Below, in pieces: positions 34,101 through 45,500 of a DNA stretch of 64,000 bases. A program made the position numbers and the translations under genes. This DNA is from Schistocephalus solidus (taxonomy: Eukaryota; Platyhelminthes; Cestoda; Diphyllobothriidea; Diphyllobothriidae). The notes below the pieces were generated by a model that was not told the origin of the DNA, ran no database searches, and was given only the letters and a program-made list of their open reading frames with translations. Every line of letters begins with the position of its first letter. The stretch's first letter is position 1. The stretch lies in contig WEDG01000802.1 of assembly GCA_017591395.1 (NCBI GenBank), positions 160,006 to 224,005 on the forward strand, written 5' to 3'.

Positions 34101-34984
34101 GAAGTTCTTGTGTTTCACATGGTAACCATCTACACCGAAGGTGTTACATTAGGAGAGTTAACTTTAAATTGAATCGTTATTAAACGATTTAACAGCATGT
34201 TGGACAAATCATCCAGAAGCGACAGAGTCCAACATGAATTTTTTTGTATATGTTAGTCCCATCTTACCAGTCACTTCCTAGAACGCCCAAAAGCTCTTAT
34301 TAACATAATAGAGAACGGAAAATTTGTCAAATCTTTTGAATACTCGAAACTTAACACGCGTGCTAATATTTTGCAGAATTTCTATCCATGCTCTTGCATT
34401 TCGATATAGTTGCGCGATTCAATTCACATCGAATTCGGCAGTTTTTAATGTTTTTGCTAGAGAAGCCATCTGATATTGTGAGATAAAACAGTCCATAAAC
34501 TCTGGAATTATAAACGTCACTTACACCAAATCTGTTCCAAAATACGCGAAGACTTGTTGGATTTGGTCCCTCAGTGGAAACATTAGCAACCTAACCATGG
34601 TCTTGTACTACCTTAACCGGATATTAGGAACCGATTTCCATGAAAACTACTACCCACATTTCACTAAAGCTTACTTGCCCATAACCATTAGTTAAATATT
34701 CTGACTTGTTTTTAGCATCGGTTGACAACACTATTCTCGTCCATTTACAACTTCTGGGTCCTACCCTTCATGCTTCCACCGAGAGGATATTACCTGTGGT
34801 CTAATTAGCAATGTCCATTCCCTTTGAACTTGACTAACGCCCGTGTCCCATATACAATTATCCACTTTGTCACGTTTACCTCCTCTGTCACTGGCTTTTT
34901 GGTTATTTATGCGATTGAGTAGATCAGTTTTAGTAATAAGTAATAAACCTCTCCGTGGCTGAAATGACCGAACCTCGCCTGGAG
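34101..34984. other. Unassigned AT-rich DNA
   Basis: No confident feature. A minus-strand open stretch at about 34780-34990 may be a frameshifted continuation of the protease-like remnant that follows. Confidence 0.45.
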
Positions 34985-35260
34985 TGACTTGACCAAAACA
35001 AAATTATTAATCTTAACTAAAGCTATATCAGAGTCAATAAGATACCGGTCTTTTCTACCCAGGATGTACTGCCTTGCAACTACGCTTTTCTCCTCTCTTT
35101 CAGGATACTGTTGCAGCACAATTTACCTCTGCTTTTGTGGTCTCAACTCTTGCACATCCGCTATGTCTGCTATATGACTGTCGAATTCCACGGATGAACG
35201 ACTGGAGAGGCCGGGAAACACTCATTAACTATATTGACTGATAATCTGGGCTGAACTAAC
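34985..35260 (-). pseudogene. Possible trypsin-like serine protease remnant
   Basis: A minus-strand frame contains EKSVVARQYILGRKDRYLI followed by DSDIALVKI. This strongly recalls the segment of S1-family proteases around the catalytic Asp (pattern HP.Y....DNDIALLKL). About 180 bp upstream, another frame reads VNIVNECFPASPVVHPW, reminiscent of the mature N-terminus (IVNG or IVGG, then PW). A stop and frame changes separate them, and the His segment (AAHC) and the Ser segment (GDSGGP) were not found. If the reading is right, it is a decayed exon or processed copy. Confidence is modest because only one motif is convincing. Confidence 0.35.
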
Positions 35261-36202
35261 AGCAAGTCGTAAACACCCCTGGCTAAAGTACAAGTTCTCC
35301 TATTGGCTCGTATCGCAGACTCCTGCCTTGAGATAATCACGGTGACCATTACATGGAGCAGTAGCAATACTGAGGTTAATAACATGGATGTACAACCAAT
35401 TTATCTACTTCAAAATTTATCCCAGAAAACTCGCTATCGAAAATGACCAATATCTACTGTGACTGATAAGGGAAGGAATTTTCAATATTCTCCGCTCTTG
35501 AAGAAACCACCCTACCATAGACATTGCTGGTAAAGTTGTATGGGCATTTGCTCTATCTTGCTTCCATTGCGCATAGGTGCTTTCCTTCACTGTAGGAAGG
35601 GCAAAATCTTCCAGCGTTCCTCCTTATTATGGGTCACCGATCATCGTACGTGCACTGCTCCGCTCGTGCTGATAAAAGTAAGGTTCATCGAAAATGGTCC
35701 TAATTGTTCGCATTTCATACTGTTGGATGGCACTTGGATTTTTTTTCCCAAAAATATAGTGTTCTGTTTATGTAAATAGCCCATCAATTGCATGTGTGCT
35801 CAATTTCCCATGATGTGATGGTACATAAAATTGTTATTTTATAGGATCCTCTTTTTAATTCGAATTTCTTGACATGAGCCTACCTGGTCCACTGACTTGC
35901 GCCCACCTTAAAATCAACATCTGCTTGTCTGTGCCCAGCCAAGTGTAACCTCGCTGGCTCTGCATCACCCGCCACTTGACTTGCTATCATAACTCTAGCA
36001 CCCCTCCCCTTACATGCAAAAGCTATCGTAACAGGATTCATGGCCCCCCAAACCCCCCATGGCGTCAGTCTGTCGATGTAATCTCTCTGCCCCTAAACCC
36101 TCCAGCGTGACAATCCCAACTCTTACTTCTCATTTCGTCTGACGACGGGTTGGTGTAACCAGCTTGAAAATCCACGAGTAAACCTCGATTTTTCGACGAG
36201 CC
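35261..36202. other. Unassigned; nothing recognised
   Basis: Around 35880-36120 the sequence is richer in C and in CCCC runs, but no homology to the other elements was seen. No coding motif. Confidence 0.5.
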
Positions 36203-36654
36203 TGGACTGTAGTCTTAGACACGCGCGTCGGAGCCTGCATACGCCGACTGTTGAGAAGGTGCCCGTCAGTTCTGTAAGCGATGCGGATACCAGGCTGCTC
36301 ATCACGGTAGGCGTCCATTAGCATAGCCGAGAACATGAGACTGAAGAGGGTGGGGGCCAGTACGCAGCCCTGCTTCACTCCGTTGGTCACTGCGAATGCT
36401 TCGGATACCGTCCCGTTTTCAGTGACGCGCGCCGTCATCCCGTCATGAAGCTGACGCACCATGTGCGTGAACCACTCAGGACAACCACATTTCTGCATGA
36501 CTTTCCACAGTCCGTCATGATTCACCGTGTCAAAGGCTTTAGTTAGATCCACGAAGGTAGTGTATAGGTAAGTTCTCATCTCCTGACACTTTCTTGTAGC
36601 TGGCGAGTGGCAAAGATCATATCGGATGTTCCGCGGTTTCGGCGGAAGCCACAT
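36203..36654 (-). pseudogene. LINE copy M reverse transcriptase core, cut before FADD
   Basis: The minus-strand frame encodes FVDLTKAFDTVNHDGLW (motif A), then QLHDGMTARVTENGTV and GVKQGCVLAPTLFSLMF, and breaks off at STRVSKTTV, where copies A, B and R continue to LLFADD. After the break the frame runs on into unrelated sequence and stops at 36130. Without the FADD pair no RT activity is possible. Confidence 0.85.
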
Positions 36655-36880
36655 TGGCTTTCCGGGAGTAGGCCCTGCTCTAGGTGACCGTTCAGAAGAT
36701 TTATAAGGATACGGGCGAAGATCTTCCCCGCGATGTTGAGCAACGAGATGCCTCTGTGATTATCACAGAGTTACCGGTTCCCCTTCCGTTTGTAGAGATG
36801 GACGATGGTCGCGTCTTTGAAATCCTGAGGAACTTGTCCTTGGTACCACATCTCTTGGAAGATTGTTGTGAGTTCTGCCA

Positions 36881-37911
36881 TCAGCCGGGGCCCACCGTGC
36901 TTGTAGACTTCCGGTGGCATTGCGTCGGATCCCGGTGCTTACCGCTGGAAATCTGCTGCACGGCCCGGATGGTTTCTGGTAGGGTAGGTGGCAGATCCAT
37001 GTCATTTTTCGTGTCCACTTGAGGGAGCTGGTCAATGGCAGCATCGAAAATGGCTGATGAGCAATAAAGGACGCTTCTGAAGTGCTCGGCCCAGCGCTCC
37101 AGGATTTGCGATTTCTCTGTCAGCAGTGTTGTGCCGTCAGAGCTGAGCAGCGGTGCGGTCCCTTTGGTACACGGGCCGTAGATGGCCTTGATGGCTTTGA
37201 AAAAGTTTTTCATTTCATTGCGGTCCGCATACCCCTGGATTTCCTCAGCCTTTCGCATCATCCAGGCATCCTGCATCTCCCGCAGCCGTTGTTGTACAAG
37301 GCACAGGCATCTGAAAGGCTGCTTTGGTCCATGTAGGCTTTGTGTAGTCCATTCTTCTTCGCGAATAAGCTGCTGATGTCGGCGTCATTGTCGTCAAACC
37401 AGTCCTGGTGTTGACGGTGTACGCGTCCGAGGACATCGAGGGCGGTGGATTGGATGACATTTTGCAGTCGGCACCATCGTGTTTCCATGGTGTCTTCATT
37501 ATCTGGAGCATGCAGGTCCTCCAGTTTCTCGGTTATTTGGTTGCTGAAATCAAAACAGTGAGCAGGCAAATTTAATAAAAGAGTATTTAACTTGCATGGT
37601 GGCCTCTTACCTTGGGGCCTTCGTCGGGGCTGCAGTCGGAGCCTCATCTGGGAGATGACGAGGCGGTGATCTGTCCAACCATCGGCATCGCGGATCGCCT
37701 TGGTTACCAGCACGTCCTGTCGATCTCGCCTCCCGACGAGAACATAGTCCAGCAGATGCCAGCGCCGCGACCGAGGGTGCATCCACATGGCCTTCTCCCG
37801 CGTCGGAAGGCGAAAGAAGGTGTTGGTCAGCAGGAGATGGTGTTCCGCACACGTGCGCAGAAGAAGGAGGCCGTTATCATTACACCTACCGAGACTGTGG
37901 GGACCCAGCAC
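36881..37911 (-). pseudogene. LINE copy M endonuclease C-terminus and linker, broken
   Basis: Two long minus-strand frames overlap near 37260: the first (37911-37258) covers [17 protein letters not shown] to [16 protein letters not shown], and the second (37276-36881) covers [18 protein letters not shown] to the start of the RT. The Trp codon mutated to a stop at 13415 in copy A is intact here. A frameshift near 36980 destroys the SGKAPGSDAI block. The endonuclease His motif WTDHR is kept. Confidence 0.8.
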
Positions 37912-38555
37912 TCTCTACCAGGCAGCGTAGTCCGTCCCGACGCGGGCGTTGAAGTCACCAAGGACAATTAACTTGTCCTCTTTCGGCACAGTGGCCAGCA
38001 AGGCGTGCAGGACCTCGTAGAAATTGTCCTTCGCCGCATCAGCACTCGTCATTTAGGGAGCGTAGGCACTGATGATGGTGGCGAACTGGTCTCCCCGAAG
38101 AGGCAGGCGGAGGCTCATCAGGCGATCATTAATACCCTGCGCCAGACAGGGCAGACGTCCCAAGAGGTCGTTACGGATGACAAAGGCAACACCAGCGTCG
38201 CGTCGCACTGCCTTTGGCCGGCTGCTCCAGAAGAAGGTGTAGCCGGCCTGTCAAACAACACTCGCCAAAGCACATAGCTGAGGGCAGCCATCAGCGAATA
38301 ACAATAGATCAGGCATATTCATCCTTTATTATGTCCGTCATAACCTTGACAACCGACTGCGATGATAAACGGAAACATGCGCATGGAAATGACATTTGTG
38401 GTTCACCTAATATGTCTACCAAGCGGGTCATTAGCATTTCATCGTGGAATCTACACAGCCCGTTTAGATCCTGCACAGCTCCATGTCATCATTTTGTGGA
38501 AGTGCATGTATTGGGTTCTTTCAAAAGTTACCGACATTTCCAATTCATTGTAGAA

Positions 38556-38872
38556 TTAATCAATTATGTGTTCTACTACGTTGTTCGAAACCTCTTCTCA
38601 AGGGTTATCCAGCTTTTGATCCCGAGCTTGAAGCAATCCGTGGATTTGGACACAAAGAAGTCATCGATCCGCTTTTGAAGATCCGCGTGGGTACTTAAGG
38701 ATACTCCAGTCAAATTGTATTCGGGTAACCAAAGTGGTGGTAATCCCATTATACAAGGTCTGAAAAAGATGGCGCATGCACAAACTCTCCCATTCGAGCC
38801 TTTCAGTGACAGTTTTGGTGAATTATGCCACGGGGTACCTGGCGTTGTCATGCTGCAGAATGACATCAATCT
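38556..38872 (-). pseudogene. Mariner-type transposase C-terminal remnant
   Basis: Read on the minus strand, with frameshifts, the segment shows VILQHDNAR, KTVTERLEWE, HLFQTL, then STHADLQKRIDDFF and SKSTDCFKLGIKSW, and ends VVEHIID with a stop at 38556. This order matches the C-terminal half of mariner/SETMAR-type transposases: HDNARPH around the second catalytic Asp, LEWE, PSDYHLF, a D.....ID.FF stretch, and a GI..LPERW-like block. The PPYSPDLAPSD block holding the third Asp is missing or scrambled. Terminal inverted repeats were not identified. Confidence 0.7.
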
Positions 38873-38973
38873 GACGATTTGACGGATGTTATTAAATTGC
38901 TCTGTCTAGTCAGCAAGGCTTTTGACTGTAAAGCTTGGAAGGAATGGTCTGGTTCCTTTCCAGTTATAAATAC
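38873..38973. other. Short unassigned stretch upstream of the mariner remnant
   Basis: It may contain degraded transposase sequence continuing from 38872, but no motif is readable. Confidence 0.35.
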
Positions 38974-39045
38974 TGATCGCTGGAGCAAGAGCTTTATTAG
39001 CCTGACGTTTCGGAGTCTCATTCGAATCCATCATCACGGATGATG
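38974..39045 (+). repeat. Solitary arm of the 48.3-kb foldback repeat family
   Basis: GATCGCTGGAGCAAGAGCTT, then TATTAGCCTGACGTTTCGGA, then a CGAATCCATCATCA block matches the left arm at 48399-48458 in order and orientation. There is no inverted partner nearby. Confidence 0.65.
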
Positions 39046-42000
39046 AAACATTGGCCGTTAGCAAATCGACGGTGGGCAGCCATCGCACCACCTGCAACCA
39101 CGTGCGATGAGTAAGGGGAGGCGCATCTAGTTTTGACAGGCACGCAAGAACATGGAAACTACAATCTGCAACACCTGACCCATCAGATAATTATCGCAAC
39201 ACAAGCAACTTACTTGTGATGCATTTGGGAACTTCCAATTGTGACAGGCATTTAGTGGCCTAGCCACTACGTCCTATAACTACTGCAAAACCTGGGCAAT
39301 CCACTAGCATTATCTGACTTTGTCTCTGAGAGTGGATTCGAGGAGAATCCGAAATGATCCCCCTTGGAGCCTGAAGTTCGTCCAGAAAGCGGAGTGGCCA
39401 TAGTGCCATAATGCCTGAGCTGTTTCTTCCCCGTTATCAACACAGATGATTTTGGTGGCCTTCCATGTTTTGGCTCCTCTATTTAGTTCGAATAAAAGAA
39501 AATGTCAAAATGTTCATTTTTGTCGATCTGACAGTCCATTTTATTTGAGATGCAACTACTTTGAAATTAGTTCAAATTAAAAATTGAACATTTGAAAGCA
39601 CTCGGCTAGAGGAACGCAATGGCCTATAAGGCAATCCACATGCAGTTTTTGGACAACTCAGTTCACATGGATTAAAGATTCCCAAAAAATACGTGGGTGA
39701 CTGAAATGGCCGGTACTGGCTTCTTTGTAATCATTAAACTGCATATGGCTTATTAACTTTAAAAAGACTGTGTATTAGACCCAGGGTAGGAGGTAAAGGC
39801 CCGTTGCTTCTGGTCTCCAAGCCTGCTACAGGAATCGCTTCAAACAAAATTTCCATTTTTATACACTTCAGTTTCTATCATCGATTCGCTTTTTTGTTGT
39901 CTTTTCCTGCCCAGCTGCTACTTTCCTGCCCCTCGGTCTTTCTGCCTCTTTCTTCCACATACCGTAGGTTCTCCAAATACGGCCTGGTGGGTTTTTCCGG
40001 TATCCACTCTTTTGTCCTCTCAGGCTGCCTACCTGACATTGTCTCTACCACAATTTTTATGGCTAGTCTTCCAATCCTCCCACCTAGGGTTACCCCGAAT
40101 GCAACTGAGTATTTCCTATCGGAGTGCATTCGTCTCTCAGCCGTTGGTGATACTGGTCGAGTAGATTGCCCCCTACCACGTCCTGATGCTTGCGCGCAAA
40201 AGATTCCTAACATTTCAGAAAGTCAATTTTAAGCTGGTTGACATCGCCGTACAGCGCAGAAAACAACAAAAGGACTTTACTGCTGAAGTATGACTACTCT
40301 AGAATGTGGACAATTTCATGTTTGGCATGAGGTGGAAGTCATATCAACGGACAACCTTCAGCCAACAACACACACCCTGCATTTTTTCACTCACACAATG
40401 CACTTAAACACACTTAGCATTCCTGCATGAATTATGTCAGACCGATGTAGTGGTGATTTGGTTGATGGCTTTATCTACTTCGTACGTTTTTGATTTGGTC
40501 GTTTTGCGATCTGGTAGGTTGTCCTCTGTTCAAGATCTCCGATCGCATGAGGACCAGTTTGACTGCTCCTAAGTGCCCGTCAGATAGTTGGTTACCTTTT
40601 TTAGCAGGGCCTAAAATGCTTATGCTTTTTTCATTTGAATGGGTAAACCTACAGTATGGTCGGAAACCCGTCAAGAATTTGGCGAAGTCCATACCTGTGA
40701 TCGCATCTAGCAATTTCTTCTCTCGTGGTGCTACAATGCCAATCAGAATTTCATATTACATGCTATTAACCCATGTGCGTATACATGCTTAGTTTATTAA
40801 AAGGAGCATCCCCAGTCGTCCATGACTCAAACGCTTGAAATGTATCTGGTTCGAATTGTTTAGGAATTGTGTATAATATCAAGGTTATAGTACAACAAGG
40901 TATGTTTCGGTTCACAAAATACTTATTTCCCGAGAGCCATCTAGTAACCTAAAACGCGGCCCGCATGCATCGAACAGAATACCCTTTTAGAAGTGAAGGG
41001 GTTTTATGGCCGGAAAGTATAGGGAAGTATTGCTAGTAATATTACGCTGGTAAAAAGTAACCATTTTCAAAAGCATACAACTTTTCAATGTGAAAATAAT
41101 CTATCAAATAGCTTAAGTTTGATATGTAAGATTGTATAAGCTGTATCCTTAAAAACGTTAAATTATGTAAAACAATAAAAGGGAAGCAAACTTTAAAAAC
41201 ATACTCCAAGGATTTCTTAGGCATTCAATAAAAATCTGGTCAATTATTTCGGGAAGTTTTACAAACTTTTTGCACGAATATAATTGAAACGTCTATTTTG
41301 CTTTAGTGGGATGCATTAGTTGCGGACTCAAGTAATGTGGTTTGCTTTTGGATAAAACCTTCTCAGAAAAGCGTTTTCGTTGGGTCATTGGCTGAGTGAC
41401 TGACCAGTGACCAGCCAGAGGGAATGCTATCAGCAAAGGCAATCATTGCCATATGAATTTATACGTACAAGTGTACCTTTTCTTCTATAATATTGGGATG
41501 TTTTTTTTAAGGTCTGGAGAGCATTGTTATAAAACCTTTCAACTTAAAGCAGAACACAAAATCTTTTATTCATTTAGCAACTTCTTGAACTTTCCTTTTT
41601 CAGTGTGCGACGATTTGAGCCGTTATTTTAGGCCCGCTTTTATGTGAAGTTATGCCGCTGAAAAAAGGCATCCCAAACTTAGGTATGAGTTTAGATCATT
41701 AAAAACCTCAGAACATATTCTTTTTCAAAATGCGTCATATGAGGACGCTTTGTAAATGAGTGACGTATCCCCGTCTTCTTCCTAAAGGAAGTTGTGGAAA
41801 ATCGGAACACTTATTAACTTATGCTGCCAAGTTTTAAAGCGCACATTACTAGTGTCTTCTGCTCTTTATTTTGGGACATTTTTCTCTATTTGCTTTATTT
41901 TTCGTAACATTCTATGCATGCAAACGTAGTACTAAAAGAACTAAATATTTAATTATATTATGTGAAAAGTGAACACGTCACTAGATCCGTTGTTATGTTA

Positions 42001-42528
42001 TATATACCAAGAAAAATTCTGATTAATAAAATTTAAGGAAACGCTGTCTTCAGAGTTCTGCTGTTTTTCCTAGTCATTGCATTTTGCATTATTAGAGAAA
42101 TTTTAACACACTACCCCATCCGCTTCTATATTTAATGTACCAGGAAGTAAACCTTCCAGGATAGATCTTTCTCTATGTTAAAGAATTAACATTTCATTTG
42201 AAAGTGGCCCTTATCATGGTGACTTTTGGAATCGTTATATATAGCCAAAGAGTTCTCTTCGATGTTATTACCAAGCATTAGAATGCAAAGCGCCGCAGAT
42301 AGATACATCAGGGTTTCTGAAAAGTAAGAGCGTTTATTTGCTCTCTTCCACGCATACATTGTTTGACTTGATTTATGAGAATCAAAAACTCAGAAACCGA
42401 GTCGGCGAAGTTCGCCTTGGTAAAGCTTTCTCATTCAGAATAACTTCATGTACTATGCGAACACACGCAAATGCGCAGATTTGGTCTGGCATATTAATTA
42501 GCAATTAAAATTGCCAAGAGATCAATAT
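39046..42528. other. Unassigned AT-rich DNA with two overlapping unrecognised frames
   Basis: Frames of 142 codons (39804-40232, plus) and 111 codons (39878-40213, minus) overlap each other; at most one can be real. The plus frame is rich in Ser, Leu and Phe and the minus frame in Arg, Gly and Lys; neither has a motif I know. No other feature was seen. Confidence 0.45.
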
Positions 42529-42579
42529 AAGGTCGCTTTCGTCCAAAGGTCGCTTTCGTCAAAAGGTCGCTTTCGTCCA
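42529..42579 (+). repeat. Three tandem units of 17 bp
   Basis: AAGGTCGCTTTCGTCCA is repeated three times end to end (42529, 42546, 42563) with one base changed in the middle unit. It is a short, nearly homogeneous minisatellite in AT-rich DNA. Confidence 0.9.
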
Positions 42580-45500
42580 GAATGTTGTTATCCTTTACAA
42601 AATTAACATGGAAAATATTCTGCTTGAGAGAATTACAATTACTAAGCAAGTTCCCTAGTCGGGTATTGAGTATCCCATTTCATCTTGTTGGTAATTCATT
42701 GCAACATATCACGGGAGTTTTAATTACTATATATATTATTAGCATTTATATAATGTACAATATAAACAGCCAGTTCTTTAAGGCCAAAAGTGAGTCTAAA
42801 ATCCTTCAAAACCAGAATTTGAAATTGTTGATTTAAATTGTAGTCGACATCTGGAAAAAACGGCTTGAAATCCCTTGCAAGCAAACCACGAGCCCACAGT
42901 GATCAATATGAGGTTGCATTTTGGGTATGTTATTATAGGAACGCAAAAGTTTATTAATAACGCCACCCTGTGTATGACTAACAAATCCTTTTACAGCGTT
43001 TTAGCGCAAATTTATTACTTTCCAGCAGTCTACCTGAATGAAGTGTGCTTATGAAAGCCATAACATGCGGGTTATTATTTCCTTATTTTTAACGAAATAT
43101 GTGCCGAATTTGGCAGCTCATTTCTAAGAGCTTATTCAAGCGCGTCCTCTTTACCTGCTATCTTATAAATTTAAAGTGACAGATTTGAGACTTACTGCTA
43201 GCCCCTACAGTATTAGAACATTCATCAAATTTATTGCTTTGCTTTCTGTTACCGCCCAAAAAGTTTGCCTACGAATCCCGGAATGTTTATTTTAATAATT
43301 TAATAGGAACGGCCATTTTCTAAGTGAGTTGATTTTATGACCATTATACTATGGCTATAGAAATACAAAAAAAACAATTAGTATTTAGTCTATAGTAAAA
43401 CTTTAGTGAATTACTTACTACGATAGCGTACTGAAAACAAACCTTTTACTCCATGAGTTATAAGAAAATATTATATTGATACAAATATTTTAAATTTTAC
43501 CGATAGTTTGGTACTCTGCAAGCTCTGTTTCAAGGAGGTTAAAACGATTTTTTTTAAAATTTCCACCGTTCTCTCGAGGAACTGTTTAACGAAAGTGAAG
43601 TAATGATATTCGTCTGCACAATGGGTCTTCTACTATTGACGCAGCCTGTTTTAAACTCCCACCTCTTTGACGATGAACATTGGCTGCATTAGTTGGTCCA
43701 TCATCTGATATCACAATTGTGTATGCACATCCTGAATCCGATGCTCATTATTGACCTTGGGTATTGGAATTGTATGAAACATTCTTGGTATTGAGGAACA
43801 TTCAGTAAATGCGCAGTATTACCTAGATTTCGTTTCATACTGTTAGCCCTCTGAGGTGCTTTGATCAAACAATACCTAAGGTAACTCACATTAGTTCTTT
43901 CTTTTCTAGTTGCCTTTGAATATCTTGCAGAAACAGCCTGTGATGCAACTTGAAGTACAGAACTTGGTAAGGTGCAATAGTAAAAATACGATTTGCACGT
44001 GACACAAATGGAGTAATACAGTCGAAGAGATACAATTATTTTGAGTTGAGATTTTTTGACGAGATGCCTGCGTTGGGAATTTGATGTTGCATGCGTCACT
44101 TTGCGTTCGCGTGTCTCCTTGCCGGCACGGTTACCCAGATGTATGCATAACACACACACCGGGGAAGAAACGGCTACCACACCTTGCAATCAAGTCTGCA
44201 GTTGTGGGAGTGACTCATTCGTAAGGTGCCGCTTAAGTAGACGGCTGTAGGCGAAATACCTAATTAGAGCGCTTCAAAAGGCGTTACGTATTCGAGTTAG
44301 TTCCTTTATTGAGCTGAGGCATATTTATTGTTTATTTGTGTTTGGAATTTCATTTCCTACGCTATGAGGTTTCATATCTGAGTGAGTCTACGAATGTGAT
44401 TTAAACGGTCATTACTATTAGAAAAATGTTTGAGAACTCAATAGTTGGATAAAAGCTTTTAAGAATTATTCTAAATTGAAAGTTTCAATAAACCCAGAAC
44501 AGAATCCTCATGTGTGCGTAATCAATTTCAAAACACAGAAAATCATGAAGTAATCAGCACGATTTCCGGGATCACCTTAAACTCAGTGTATTTTTACGCC
44601 AGAAATTACTAGCAAGAAATTTTATGGAAGCAGTTTTCCCTTAAGATGCACAAGATAGTGTTTTTTAATCACTGTCCGGCCCGTTATCCTCTGACATTAC
44701 GTCAAGCTTTATTCCTATGATGTCCCTACTGGCAAAATACAACGAATACCTTTTTGTTTAGTTGAAAGCATGTCAATCAATATAAAAATGGAAGATAAAA
44801 CAGTTGTTTCTCGTGAAAATGCATTTGAACCTATACTCAAACTGTAGGCTATTTGCTACCGACCATCCTTTATATTACACTTAGCCTTGAACTATATTAA
44901 AGTTCAAACTTCACCAAAGAAACATTTTCAAACGTAGTTCAACTTGATATGAAGCTCCATTCATGAAGTCCTCTCATTTTCTTTCCTGCGGGATGGCATG
45001 CCGGATCGTAAAAATCTGTTCTCAACGTAAAAAGGGCATTTGTTTGTTGGATTGTCTGTTCGGACTGAGCGCCAACTTAATATGACATATATGACAATAC
45101 GTCAGCCTTTGCCAAATAGTACATTTTTTCAAAAAAACTCATATGCACAATGATCTTCTTTAAACAGAGGAGCTAGCAGATCCTTCTACTTTGGCAGAAA
45201 TAGCAGGAAAAGACATTTGATCAAGAAATCGATAAAAAATTAAACCTTTCGAGCCGGTCAATGTGACAATCTTCCGACTCTGTAGGACTTCGCTTAAAAC
45301 TGTTCTGATGAGTAAGCCTAAGAGAACAAAGTCAAAAATTTAATTAGGTTAATTGCGGTAACCAAGTGCGTTAGCTCTCCACCCATTAAAGTTGAAGTCT
45401 TTTGCATTTCTCCAGCGGCTTTTGTTGGCATAAAATGCCTCAACCTCATCTTAAACCTTGCCCAAAGCAATGCCAGTTGCAGTTAACCGTGACAGACGCT

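Larger units (their letters stand above)
36203..38247 (-). mobile_element. LINE copy M, internal fragment lacking both ends
   Basis: Homology begins in mid-endonuclease (GYTFFWS region, 38247) and stops just before the RT FADD motif (36203), so the 5' leader, endonuclease start, catalytic FADD, fingers and 3' UTR are all missing. Loss of the 3' end is not expected from LINE insertion itself and implies later deletion or recombination. Recognisable parts: [27 protein letters not shown] (a frameshifted SGKAPG block), FVDLTKAFDTVNH, GVKQGCVLAPTLFSL. It is closest to copy R. Confidence 0.88.

Noticed and set aside
34101..34170. A possible third unit of the tandem duplication
   Set aside because: Only a few short words (for example CTTTAAATTG) match; no ordered block longer than about 10 bp.
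38214..38678. Plus-strand frame of 154 codons
   Set aside because: It straddles the LINE copy M edge and the antisense of the mariner remnant, so it is a chance opening across unrelated pieces.
39804..40232. 142-codon plus-strand frame as a membrane protein
   Set aside because: Hydrophobic runs are Ser/Leu/Phe-rich without clear topology, and an equally long frame lies on the opposite strand; coding status cannot be supported.
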